Shown: piece by piece, positions 1-7,332 of the stretch
Layout: every line of letters starts with the position of its first letter
Position numbering within the stretch: the stretch's first letter is position 1
Position numbers and translations under genes: made by a program
Notes under the pieces: generated by a model
The model's database searches: none
Told to the model about the DNA's origin: nothing
The model's input: the letters and a program-made list of their open reading frames with translations, nothing else
Assembly (NCBI GenBank): GCA_945874095.1
Contig: CAMCFM010000205.1
Coordinates: 1 to 7,409 of the forward strand
Origin: Candidatus Kuenenia stuttgartensis
GTDB taxonomy: Bacteria > Planctomycetota > Planctomycetia > Isosphaerales > Isosphaeraceae
DNA length: 7,409 nucleotides
Direction of reading: 5' to 3'

Positions 1-719
1 TCATAAGTGATGATGGCATCGCCAGAATCCCTCAAAAAAGTGGCCAGACTCTGACGGCCGGAACCATCCATCACCGTCACTCGTTTTTGAACTCCATTGA
101 GGAGTTTCTCGGCCCCGACAGGATCCATCTTCGCTGTTTTAGGGTCCACCGAATTGGGCCAGTAGCCGCCGGCGGCCACCGCCAGGATATTCCAGCGAGC
201 ACCACCAGAAGTTTTCGGATCTGCATACAAAACAGAGACTTCTGGCTTGGCCAGATCCTCCCAGTCGTGGATATCTTTAGGGTTGTCGGGCCGATGCCCA
301 ATCACAACCAGACTTCGAGTGACTCGCCCCTTAGTCGGGCCAGCGTTCCAACTTTTATCTACAAGTCCTGCTTTAACAAGCGGTTCCACATCCGGATCAA
401 GTGAAAAAACGGCAACATCGGCATCAAACCCACCGCCAATCGCACGCGACAAGGCGCCTGAAGCCAGATACGACTCTTCGAATTTGACCACTCCGCCGGT
501 CTTCTCGAGCCAAACTTTCTGAAACGCTGGAATCAGACCATCGTGGAATACTTCACGAGTCACTGAAAACGCGCCTAAAGTCAGGCGGTCATGACTACTG
601 GAATCACCGATGGCACCCGTTCCGCAGCCGATGTTACAAAAAAACAACAAGCCCACCATCAGCCACATCGCCCATGGCCGAGTCAAGCCGAGTCGTGAGT
701 CTTGAAAGTTCTGTTGCAT
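1..719 (-). CDS. Sulfate/thiosulfate ABC transporter substrate-binding lipoprotein (C-terminus cut by window edge)
   Basis: This is the extracytoplasmic solute-binding component of a sulfate-type ABC importer of the Sbp/CysP family. The frame is open from an ATG at 719 to base 1, giving 239 residues, roughly two thirds of the usual 330 or so. An N-terminal hydrophobic stretch (about residues 17-30) ends at Cys32 in the context NIGC, which suggests a lipoprotein signal, though the lipobox is not canonical. Family landmarks follow in order: LGAFSVTREVFHDGLIPAF (48-66), a SYLASGALSRA segment (83-93) leading to DADVAVFSL (99-107), the DPKTSGGARWN motif (167-177) whose Ser-Gly-Gly matches known sulfate-contacting residues of enterobacterial Sbp, and GDAIITY (233-239). 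An AAGGG lies about 5 bases before the ATG. A promoter-like sequence sits just upstream, so it probably starts its own transcript. Whether the ligand is sulfate, thiosulfate or another oxyanion cannot be settled. The permease and ATPase genes are not in the window. Confidence 0.88.
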   Translation of the reverse strand, partial: MQQNFQDSRLGLTRPWAMWLMVGLLFFCNIGCGTGAIGDSSSHDRLTLGAFSVTREVFHDGLIPAFQKVWLEKTGGVVKFEESYLASGALSRAIGGGFDADVAVFSLDPDVEPLVKAGLVDKSWNAGPTKGRVTRSLVVIGHRPDNPKDIHDWEDLAKPEVSVLYADPKTSGGARWNILAVAAGGYWPNSVDPKTAKMDPVGAEKLLNGVQKRVTVMDGSGRQSLATFLRDSGDAIITY

Positions 720-757
720 TTCGCCCTTTTTTGATTATCGGTTCCATCCAAGCTCAA

Positions 758-786
758 ATCTTACACAACTTCATAAAGATGGTCAA
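758..786 (-). promoter_or_regulatory. Predicted sigma70-like promoter for the sulfate-binding protein gene
   Basis: Read on the minus strand, a TTGACC box (plus-strand 781-786, five of six matches to TTGACA) is followed after exactly 17 bases by TAAGAT (plus-strand 758-763, four of six matches to TATAAT). Transcription would begin near position 751, leaving a leader of about 30 bases before the ATG at 719. The spacing and position in the intergenic gap support it. It is a consensus match by eye only. Confidence 0.5.
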
Positions 787-816
787 GTATAGTTATCCCG
801 TTGCGCAGGATTAACC

Positions 817-838
817 ACATCTTCAATCTTTAAGATGT
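817..838 (-). terminator. Possible weak hairpin after the FAD oxidoreductase gene
   Basis: A perfect 7-base inverted repeat, ACATCTT and AAGATGT, encloses an 8-base loop. It begins 14 bases beyond the stop codon of the FAD oxidoreductase gene. It lies between that gene and the predicted promoter of the next one, where a terminator would be expected. The stem is AT-rich and is followed on the minus strand by GGTTAATCC rather than a T-run. It is therefore not a classic intrinsic terminator and may be only a weak structure or chance. Confidence 0.25.
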
Positions 839-852
839 TTCTATGAATTGGT

Positions 853-2595
853 TTACAGAGCTTTTGTCTCGACCCAAACCCGACTCACTCCACGAGCTTC
901 AAGCCTGCTTGAATATGATGCACGCTGCTTAGGATTCTCATACACCTCATGGATTCCAAGTTTTTGGCTCACGCTGAATGCTGCCAGAGAACCCGCCGCT
1001 TCACCAATCGCCCATTCCACTGGATGAAGCCTGTAACAGCCGTTTGTCAAATGAGTTACGCCCAGATTTTTACAAGCGGGGATCAGATTCTTCAGGCGTA
1101 TCGGAATCAGGCTCCCCAACGGGATCTGGAACGGCAGGCTCGACAGGTCGATGTAATTATCGCCTCCAGTGGATGGATGAAGATCGATCCGGTAAGCACC
1201 AATCCCAACACTATCGGCAAAGACGGAAGCCTTTACAGGGCCAGAGGTTTTGCCGATCTCAGCCAGACGGTCCTCCGTGCCCACGTGCCTGCTGGTCACC
1301 GTGAATCGGGTTTTAAGACGCCGGCTTTCGCGGATATAGGCCGATTTGGCCAGCCCATCGTTTGTACCCAGCAAATCACCCCTCAATTTCAAGCCCTTCC
1401 AGCCCGTCCCTCCATCAGGCCTTGGGGCCTCCGTTTGAAGCCAATAAAACAGTGAAAGGCTTAACTGACGGGCGCTCGCCAAATGCTTCCGGGCAATTTC
1501 AGCGGTCACACCAGGTCCGATCAAGGTGCCTGGCAAGTAATCATTCTGAGGCCAGTTCACCAGGCAAACCCCACTTGTGGGATAGGTTCCGCTTGCAAAT
1601 TTAGAGGCATCAATGATCCGGCGATACTTCCACCAGCCTGCCTGATCCGGTTTCGTTGGATCAAAACCAAGCGTTTTTGGCTCGAGGGTGTAAGGGTTGG
1701 AATACGTCAGTGAAAGCAGCTTACCCGGCCAGGCTGGCTTGAGCGGGGGCACATAATCGCTCCACTTGGCGTATTCCTGTGGTTTTTCAATCGTATGATC
1801 TTCACCGGGCCGATGATCGATCGCAAAACAGATCGTAAATGCTTGCTGATTCAAGGGCTGTGGCTGATCAGGAGCACGTGGCTCAGCTGTCTCCGTCCTT
1901 GATTCAAAGCCAGTCACATGCTCCACCTGGGCCAATTCTGCCAAGTCGCCCAACTCCGTGGCATCAATAAAGACCGGCGCCAGAATGGTTCTTGATTCAC
2001 CCGTCCTAAGATCTTTTACAGTCACACTTTTAATCGTATCAGCAGCCACCTCGGCGGATATCGGGACATGATCCGTCAGGACAATCAATTGCCCCGTGGA
2101 GAGATACCTGGCCAGCAGGTTCGTCATCACGGCCAATGCCACTCTTGGCTCGTGGCAAAGCCTTGATACAGAACCATTTCCAGGATTCAGGAGAGGGTCG
2201 CGGCGGGCTTCATCTGTGAGCGGATAATTTTCGCGATAGTAATTGCGTATCAGCCGACGAAATTCCTGATAGCTTCGATTCGCTCCGAAAGTCTCGATCC
2301 ACGGATTTTCGTCAGGGGGAACGGCTTGGCTGGTCAGTTGACCACCGATCCAGTCGGTTTCTTCAGTCATGACCACGGTTCGGCCAGCTTCCAATCCGGC
2401 AAGAGCCGCCGCAAATCCGCCCACTCCAGCACCAATGATTGCGATATCGGCCTGATACTCACGCCCGACAGGCCTGATGGCCGTACCCGCCTGCAAAGGC
2501 CTCCAAGGCTCGGCGGATAAGGCCGCGGTCAGGGCCGATAGAGAAATGGCGTTGTCTTGCAGAAATCGGCGTCGATGCGTATGAATGGCAGTCAT
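853..2595 (-). CDS. Tat-exported FAD-dependent oxidoreductase (FAD_oxidored family)
   Basis: A 580-residue flavoprotein of the FAD_oxidored (PF12831) type, often annotated simply as FAD-dependent oxidoreductase; no substrate is known. The N-terminus carries HRRRFLQ (7-13) followed by a mildly hydrophobic stretch ending near ALSA (25-28), a plausible twin-arginine signal for export as a folded flavoprotein. The Rossmann nucleotide-binding motif GAGVGG is at 55-60 with an acidic residue at Glu78, followed by the family motif DWIGGQLTSQ (81-90). Further conserved blocks are the RLCHEPRVA region, FIDATELGDLAEL, and a C-terminal FAD-contacting segment with HLTNGCYRLHPVEWAIGEAAG (about 515-535). 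The ATG at 2595 is chosen because it places the twin arginines near the start; no strong ribosome binding site precedes it. It follows eutC after 174 bases on the same strand, so cotranscription is possible but not shown. Function in ethanolamine metabolism is not implied by its family. Confidence 0.88.
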   Translation of the reverse strand: MTAIHTHRRRFLQDNAISLSALTAALSAEPWRPLQAGTAIRPVGREYQADIAIIGAGVGGFAAALAGLEAGRTVVMTEETDWIGGQLTSQAVPPDENPWIETFGANRSYQEFRRLIRNYYRENYPLTDEARRDPLLNPGNGSVSRLCHEPRVALAVMTNLLARYLSTGQLIVLTDHVPISAEVAADTIKSVTVKDLRTGESRTILAPVFIDATELGDLAELAQVEHVTGFESRTETAEPRAPDQPQPLNQQAFTICFAIDHRPGEDHTIEKPQEYAKWSDYVPPLKPAWPGKLLSLTYSNPYTLEPKTLGFDPTKPDQAGWWKYRRIIDASKFASGTYPTSGVCLVNWPQNDYLPGTLIGPGVTAEIARKHLASARQLSLSLFYWLQTEAPRPDGGTGWKGLKLRGDLLGTNDGLAKSAYIRESRRLKTRFTVTSRHVGTEDRLAEIGKTSGPVKASVFADSVGIGAYRIDLHPSTGGDNYIDLSSLPFQIPLGSLIPIRLKNLIPACKNLGVTHLTNGCYRLHPVEWAIGEAAGSLAAFSVSQKLGIHEVYENPKQRASYSSRLEARGVSRVWVETKAL

Positions 2596-2769
2596 TTTAC
2601 GATGGGCCTGTTGAGTTCCGAAAAATCGTTTCAGCGCGAAGAATCCTTCTTATAAAATACCGAAATGGGTGATTCAGGCTATAGAATTCGTCAGGATCTT
2701 CAGGACAAATTTTATGGAGAGCTTGACTGGACCTGTCAGGTTTGATTTTGTGAGGATTTTCGCTTTGGA
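2596..2769. other. Intergenic gap between eutC and the FAD oxidoreductase gene
   Basis: These 174 bases hold no gene that I can support. I see no GC-rich hairpin with a T-run after eutC, so no clear terminator. AT-rich minus-strand stretches such as TATTTTATAAG (near 2650) could serve as a -10 element, but no convincing -35 stands at the right distance. An 11-base palindrome, ACCTGTCAGGT, lies at 2731-2741; its role, if any, is unknown. Whether transcription reads through from eutC is undecided. Confidence 0.5.
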
Positions 2770-3561
2770 TCAATCTAACTCTGGCTTTTCAGAATGAGTT
2801 GCCATGAACTCGCTTAATGACACTCCTCCCAGACTTGTTCTTAAACTTTCCATTAAAAGGAAATGCAATTGATGTGCTGCCTGATGGGGTTCCATTCCTG
2901 ACGAATGAATATTGGAAATGCAATTTCGATCCGCATCCGTGAGCCCTGCATGGGGTTTAAACGTAAAGTAAGCCCCAAGGCTTTCTGGAGTAGCCAGGCC
3001 AGGTCTTTCACCAAGCAGAATCAAAGCCGCTTTGGGCTTGAGAATCTCTCCAATTTGATCGACAATTCCGACTCGAGCATGAGGAATGACTAGAATTGGC
3101 CCAACTTTGATTTTTGCTGAAATGAGTAACGGTAACCAGGTTTTTAAAATTCCAGGTGATTGGGCTGTCACAGCCTGAGCCGATAATCCATCAGACAGGA
3201 TAATCAGCAGATCGTGATTTTGATCGATCTTTTTCAATTCTTCGACGGATGACGGATGCAGCCTTCGTCCATAGTCAGGGCGTTTTAAAAAGGTCGGTTT
3301 ATCAATCGCCCCGGATTGCAATGTCATCCAGCTCAGCCCTGAATGAATCGCTTGGAGTTGCAATTGCAAATCGTTCATAAATGCCAAAGCGTTGAACTCG
3401 GAATTCACAGCATCTTTCGCACGGGCATGAGCCAGGTCGAAATCAAGGATCTGAGCCGTTGTCAGGCTTCCGCCAGTTCTTCCAATCCCAATCCGGGCCG
3501 ATGTGATTTGACGGATCGTTGCGAAATACGATTCCACTGACAATTTCTTTTCGGGTGTCAC
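2770..3561 (-). CDS. eutC: Ethanolamine ammonia-lyase small subunit EutC
   Basis: Small subunit of adenosylcobalamin-dependent ethanolamine ammonia-lyase, which with EutB converts ethanolamine to acetaldehyde and ammonia in the cytoplasm. The 263-residue length fits the shorter, non-enterobacterial EutC proteins. Characteristic blocks appear in order: ARIGIGRTG (22-30), LDFDLAHARAKDAV (39-52), FLKRPDYGRRL (91-101), LSDGLSAQAV (122-131), LLGERPGLATPESLGAY (182-198) and DADRNCISNI (209-218). The last two belong to the region that helps enclose the cobalamin cofactor. The start codon is GTG at 3561-3559, overlapping the eutB stop in the four bases GTGA, which indicates translational coupling and fits equal production of the two subunits. 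An AAAGG lies 9 bases before the GTG, inside eutB. No frameshift or missing block is seen. Confidence 0.96.
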   Translation of the reverse strand: MTPEKKLSVESYFATIRQITSARIGIGRTGGSLTTAQILDFDLAHARAKDAVNSEFNALAFMNDLQLQLQAIHSGLSWMTLQSGAIDKPTFLKRPDYGRRLHPSSVEELKKIDQNHDLLIILSDGLSAQAVTAQSPGILKTWLPLLISAKIKVGPILVIPHARVGIVDQIGEILKPKAALILLGERPGLATPESLGAYFTFKPHAGLTDADRNCISNIHSSGMEPHQAAHQLHFLLMESLRTSLGGVSLSEFMATHSEKPELD

Positions 3562-4946
3562 GCTTCTAGACCTTTCAGCCCTGCCATCAGACCGGTGAGG
3601 TCGGTTCCAACCAATTCTCCAGAACGATTGGAAAGGCCGAAATTAATGGCCCACTCTTCGAATTCCGGAGCAGGTTTTAATCCCAAAGTCTGTCTCAGAA
3701 AATGCGAATCATGAAACGAGGTGGATTGATATCCCAGCATAATATCGTCAGCCCCGGGAACACCCATAATGAAATTGCAGCCCGCCATTCCTAATAAACC
3801 GAGCAGGTTGTCGCTATCGTTCTGATCCGCTTCCGCATGGTTTGTATAGCAGATATCACAGCCCATTGGCAGGCCCAGCAGCTTTCCACAGAAGTGATCT
3901 TCAAGACCTGCCCTTAAAATCTGGCGGCCATCATAAAGATATTCAGGGCCAATAAAACCGACCACAGTATTCACAAGCAGAGGATCAAATTGTCGGGCAA
4001 CGGCATAAGCGCGAGCTTCGCAAGTCTGCTGATCGAGGCCATGATGGGCATTGGCAGAGAGGCATGAACCTTGCCCGGTTTCGAAATACATCAATTGATC
4101 GCCGACAGTGCCACGTTTTAATTCCAAGGCCATCCCGCGTGCATCTTCAAGCATTTTCAAGCTGATTCCGAACGATTTATTGGCCAATTCTGTCCCAGCA
4201 ATCGATTGAAATACAAGGTCAACAGGCGCTCCGCGTTTCATGGCTTGCATCTGGGTGGTGATATGTGCCAGAACACAAGACTGGGTCGGTATCTGAAGTT
4301 TCTCGATCAGCTCATCCATCAATTGCAATAATCGGATGGTATTATCCAGGCTATCAAGAGCAGGATTGATTCCAATTACGGCGTCTCCACAGCCGTACAT
4401 CAAGCCTTCAAGAATTGAAGCTGCAACGGCCTGTGGATGATCCGTCGGATGATTCGGCTGGATTCTTACAGACAATCTGCCAGGGAGACCAATTGTATTT
4501 CGAAATCGGGTGACATTGCGGATTTTGGACGCGACCAGGATCAGATCCTGATTCCTCATTAGTTTTGAGACCGCCGCCGCCATTTCAGGAGTTATTCCCC
4601 AAGTCACGGATTTTAATAGTTCCGTGGTGGTGGAATATTCGAGTAACCAGTCGCGGAATTCGCCAACGGTTAAATCGGAAATTGGCAAAAACGCGTCTGA
4701 TTGATGCTGGGAGAGGATCAGTTGGGAAACGTCGTCGATTTCAGGATCAATCAAGGGATGATTTAAAAATGTTTTTAAGGGCAGTTCCGACAAAGCCCGA
4801 CGTGCAGCCAGCCGGGCTTCGTGCGATGGAGCAGCGACGCCTGCCAGTTCATCGCCTGATCGTGCTGGAGTGGCCTGGGCCATCAATTCGGCAAGCGATT
4901 CGAATCGATAAACATTCACTCCCACTTGCGATTTAAATACTGGCAT
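3558..4946 (-). CDS. eutB: Ethanolamine ammonia-lyase large (catalytic) subunit EutB
   Basis: Catalytic TIM-barrel subunit of the B12-dependent ethanolamine ammonia-lyase. At 462 residues it is close to the 453 of the E. coli protein, and the N-terminal SPARSGDELAGVAA-type block is present as TPARSGDELAGVAA (26-39). Residues matching the active site known from E. coli EutB are all visible, with an offset of one or two: Arg161 and Gln163 in RIQPNHPTD, Asn194 in GINPA, Glu289 in YFETGQGS, Phe331 in VGFIGPE, Asp364 in GCDICYTNH and Met394 in NFIMGVPG. It should therefore be active if adenosylcobalamin is supplied. The ATG at 4946 gives the normal N-terminus, although only a weak ribosome binding site (GGGA about 11 bases upstream) is seen. 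It lies 56 bases after the permease gene and overlaps eutC by four bases. No EutA reactivase or shell protein is encoded nearby. Confidence 0.97.
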   Translation of the reverse strand: MPVFKSQVGVNVYRFESLAELMAQATPARSGDELAGVAAPSHEARLAARRALSELPLKTFLNHPLIDPEIDDVSQLILSQHQSDAFLPISDLTVGEFRDWLLEYSTTTELLKSVTWGITPEMAAAVSKLMRNQDLILVASKIRNVTRFRNTIGLPGRLSVRIQPNHPTDHPQAVAASILEGLMYGCGDAVIGINPALDSLDNTIRLLQLMDELIEKLQIPTQSCVLAHITTQMQAMKRGAPVDLVFQSIAGTELANKSFGISLKMLEDARGMALELKRGTVGDQLMYFETGQGSCLSANAHHGLDQQTCEARAYAVARQFDPLLVNTVVGFIGPEYLYDGRQILRAGLEDHFCGKLLGLPMGCDICYTNHAEADQNDSDNLLGLLGMAGCNFIMGVPGADDIMLGYQSTSFHDSHFLRQTLGLKPAPEFEEWAINFGLSNRSGELVGTDLTGLMAGLKGLEA

Positions 4947-5002
4947 AGAGGTTTAATCCCGTGTATTCAACCTGAACCAGGATTGATTTTTGATCACAAC
5001 TC
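4947..5002. other. Short gap between permease gene and eutB
   Basis: The 56 bases contain no recognisable terminator, and the stretch is too short for a cobalamin riboswitch. The only structure noticed is the small inverted repeat CCTGAACCAGG (4971-4981). The gap is compatible with eutB being read from the same transcript as the permease gene, though a weak internal promoter cannot be excluded. Confidence 0.45.
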
Positions 5003-6469
5003 TCAGTTGGAATCATGGGTTGTTGCAATGCGTTTGCCAGGTTTGACAACGGCAAAATAGTAGATCATGGCAAGAACCCAGAAGAGTCCAAATTCAATCA
5101 CGACAGAACCATACTCTGTGAGTGGTGCAAATGCGCCTGGTTGATCGAGGTTCCCGATCAGCATCGCCAAGAAACAGAAAATCGAGAGGACGAATGAAAT
5201 GGCCGGCATCCATGGATAAAATGGGGTGATGAATGGTCTGACAAGATTCGGATGTTTTTTCCGAAGTCCAACCAAGGCCGGTATCGAGAAAATATAGAGC
5301 AATACTGCGCCTAAAGCGGACCATGTGATGAGTTTAGCGGTGTCGAGTACAAGCAGTGCTGCGGTACCGACCACAAAATTGAAAATCAGGGCTTTCGCTG
5401 GTGTGTGGAATCGAGGATGCACCGTTCCCAGAAAGCTCGGGAGATATTTCGCTCGCCCCATTTCCAGCAAGGCTCGGCCAGAGGCCAGTGATAAACCATT
5501 GAGCGATGCAACCAGTCCAAAAAGCCCCATGGCCTGAAACAGCATACCTGCTGGACTGTTTAAAGCACCAACAGCATCCAGAGCGAGTGTCAAAGGACTG
5601 TCCGAAGCGATTGCATCTTTTGCGACATAGACCTGGCCCGAGACCATGGAAAGATCTGAAGGATTGTAAACAACGCTAGGCCAGCCTTTTACGCCCACAG
5701 AGAGGACCATGACCACAGCGGCCAATACCATTAAGGTGACGAGTGATCCACCAAACCCGCGCGGGATATCTTTTGACGGATTCCTTGATTCTTCTGCCAC
5801 ATTGGCCAGACCTTCAATCCCGAGATACATCCAGATTGCGAATGGAAGTGCCTGGAATATTCCTAAAAAGCCATTGGGCAAAGGGTCTCGTAAATATTCC
5901 TGCATCTGAAATGAAGGTGCAATCAGCCAGGCGAAAAGGATCAGCCCGATGGATGAAACAATTGCAATGGAGAGTTCAAATGCAGCGGCTTGCTTCACGC
6001 CTCGAACGTTGATGATTGTGACCAATCCAAGTGCCAGAATGGCGAGCGGTTTTGGTCCTAAACCCAACACTGGTTGAACGATCGGAGCAATGTAAGCGCC
6101 CACGGCCATGGCCAGTGCGGGTGGTGCAAAGAGGAATTCCAGGACTTGGGAAATACCGGCCACATAGGCCCAGAACTGGTTGATTCCCCATTGGGCATAG
6201 TCAAACACGCCGCCCGCCTTGGGTACAGCGCAAGCCATTTCAGCGTAACAGAATACGAAGCAGACATAGAGCAGAGTGACGATCAGGAAGGCCGCCATCA
6301 TCCCGAGGGATCCACCGGCCAGCAGGCCCAGATTCCAGCCAAAGTATTCACCACCGATGACATACCCGACACCAAGCCCCCAGAGCATCCAGGGGCCAAG
6401 AGTGCGTTCCAGCTTCGGAGTTTGTACGTCTTCAGCGGCAGTCACGCTGGCTTGTTCAGGCTGTGTCAC
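5003..6469 (-). CDS. APC-superfamily permease, probable ethanolamine permease
   Basis: A 488-residue polytopic membrane protein of the amino acid/polyamine/organocation superfamily, most like the ethanolamine permease (Eat) group, so it probably imports ethanolamine across the inner membrane. About 12 hydrophobic segments are visible, starting near residue 27. Group-like motifs include GPWMLWGLGVGYVIGGEYFGWN (split at 25-46), CYAEMACAVPKAGGVFDYA (74-92) and EFLFAPPALAMAVGAY (111-126). The cytoplasmic IEGLANVAEESRNPSKDIPRG (218-238) and GRALLEMGRAKYLP (331-344) are typical of the superfamily. The start is GTG at 6469-6467, only 5 bases after the stop of the TIM-barrel gene, so the two are almost certainly cotranscribed. 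The match to eutBC downstream strongly supports ethanolamine as substrate; by sequence alone another small amine or amino acid would remain possible. Confidence 0.88.
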   Translation of the reverse strand: MTQPEQASVTAAEDVQTPKLERTLGPWMLWGLGVGYVIGGEYFGWNLGLLAGGSLGMMAAFLIVTLLYVCFVFCYAEMACAVPKAGGVFDYAQWGINQFWAYVAGISQVLEFLFAPPALAMAVGAYIAPIVQPVLGLGPKPLAILALGLVTIINVRGVKQAAAFELSIAIVSSIGLILFAWLIAPSFQMQEYLRDPLPNGFLGIFQALPFAIWMYLGIEGLANVAEESRNPSKDIPRGFGGSLVTLMVLAAVVMVLSVGVKGWPSVVYNPSDLSMVSGQVYVAKDAIASDSPLTLALDAVGALNSPAGMLFQAMGLFGLVASLNGLSLASGRALLEMGRAKYLPSFLGTVHPRFHTPAKALIFNFVVGTAALLVLDTAKLITWSALGAVLLYIFSIPALVGLRKKHPNLVRPFITPFYPWMPAISFVLSIFCFLAMLIGNLDQPGAFAPLTEYGSVVIEFGLFWVLAMIYYFAVVKPGKRIATTHDSN

Positions 6470-6474
6470 AGAAA

Positions 6475-7332
6475 TCAGACCCTATCCAGCAAGCGGTTTA
6501 CGAGTGTCAGGCCATGAGCGACATCCAGCATTCGGCCGTGTTGGTCGCCGACTTCACGCTCGATATTCAGAGGACCATCAAATTCAACATCGGCCAGGGC
6601 TTGCAAAAATGCCGGGATATTCACTTGACCCTCGCCCAGTGGAACCTCTTCGCCCCAATGGCCGGGGGTGGTTGGGCGTTTGGCGTCCTTCAGGTGAACG
6701 GAACGGATGTCCTTGCCCAGAATGTGGACGGCTCGAATCGGGTCGCCCATGTTGTAGAGGAGCATGTTTGCTGGATCAAAATTCACTTTTAAATTTGGGC
6801 ACTTCAGTTCGTCGAGTGTCAGTCTCAGCAAATCGGCGGTTTCCTGACCGGTTTCAAATGCCAGATCGATACTCAGTTCAGCAGCCAATGAGGAAGCCTG
6901 GGCCAGAGTTTCGAGCATGGCCGACCGGTTCGGGTCGCCTGGTTCAGGGATAAATCCAGCATGAAGCATCAAATCCTTCAAGCCCAGAGCATGGGTGCGA
7001 TGAATGCCCCATTTGAGGGTTTCAAGGCGGCTTGGACGTGTTTCTGGATTCCCGAAACCACCGGTCTGCTTGATGATTTCAGGTGATGTGTAATCTTCGC
7101 CTGGAAAGCCGATCATGGCACCTGTCAGGTGCAGGCCGCTCGACAATGCTGCGATTGGCATCGTGTCATTCTCGACCCAACTGGCGTGGTGTGGGTCGCC
7201 GCAAGCGATCTGGGTGTGCTTGGTTCCCAAGGTTTCCAAAAGCCGAACGAGTTCCGGAACACTGCCAACTTGTAACGACCAACTGCAAACACCAAGAGGG
7301 CTTCGGCTGAGAGAGGTTGCGGCGAGTCTCAT
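6475..7332 (-). CDS. Sugar phosphate isomerase/epimerase-like TIM-barrel protein
   Basis: A member of the xylose isomerase-like TIM-barrel (AP endonuclease 2, PF01261) superfamily, 285 residues from the chosen ATG. It opens with the first barrel strand LGVCSWSL (13-20). The expected divalent-metal tetrad is visible: Glu160 in AFETGQE, Asp186 in NFDPANM, His213 in VHLKDAK and Glu258 in NIEREVG, spaced much as in D-tagatose 3-epimerase-type enzymes. It is probably a cytoplasmic metal-dependent isomerase or epimerase; no export signal is seen and the substrate is unknown. The ATG at 7332 is preferred because GGAAAG sits 7 bases upstream. A TTG at 7347 would add five residues, and the frame stays open to the window edge without another ATG or GTG. 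It is the first gene seen in the ethanolamine cluster, 5 bases before the permease gene. A role tied to ethanolamine is inference from position only. Confidence 0.87.
   Translation of the reverse strand: MRLAATSLSRSPLGVCSWSLQVGSVPELVRLLETLGTKHTQIACGDPHHASWVENDTMPIAALSSGLHLTGAMIGFPGEDYTSPEIIKQTGGFGNPETRPSRLETLKWGIHRTHALGLKDLMLHAGFIPEPGDPNRSAMLETLAQASSLAAELSIDLAFETGQETADLLRLTLDELKCPNLKVNFDPANMLLYNMGDPIRAVHILGKDIRSVHLKDAKRPTTPGHWGEEVPLGEGQVNIPAFLQALADVEFDGPLNIEREVGDQHGRMLDVAHGLTLVNRLLDRV

Noticed and set aside
949..1455. A 168-codon open frame on the plus strand
   Set aside because: It is entirely antisense to the conserved C-terminal half of the FAD oxidoreductase gene, and its product shows no family motif.
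2691..2705. Direct repeat of TCAGGA with a 9-base period in the gap after eutC
   Set aside because: Only two short copies are present, with no further repeat units, so it is indistinguishable from chance.
4565..4936. A 123-codon open frame on the plus strand
   Set aside because: It is entirely antisense to the N-terminal part of eutB, which has a full set of conserved residues; the shadow has none.
4947..5002. Possible cobalamin riboswitch ahead of eutB
   Set aside because: The 56-base gap is far too short for the roughly 200-base cobalamin aptamer and shows no B12-box-like sequence. Any such element would have to lie upstream of the window.
6276..6953. A 225-codon open frame on the plus strand
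   Set aside because: It lies antisense across the ends of the permease and TIM-barrel genes. Its translation is rich in Arg, Pro and Ser with no recognisable motif, as expected of a reverse-strand shadow.
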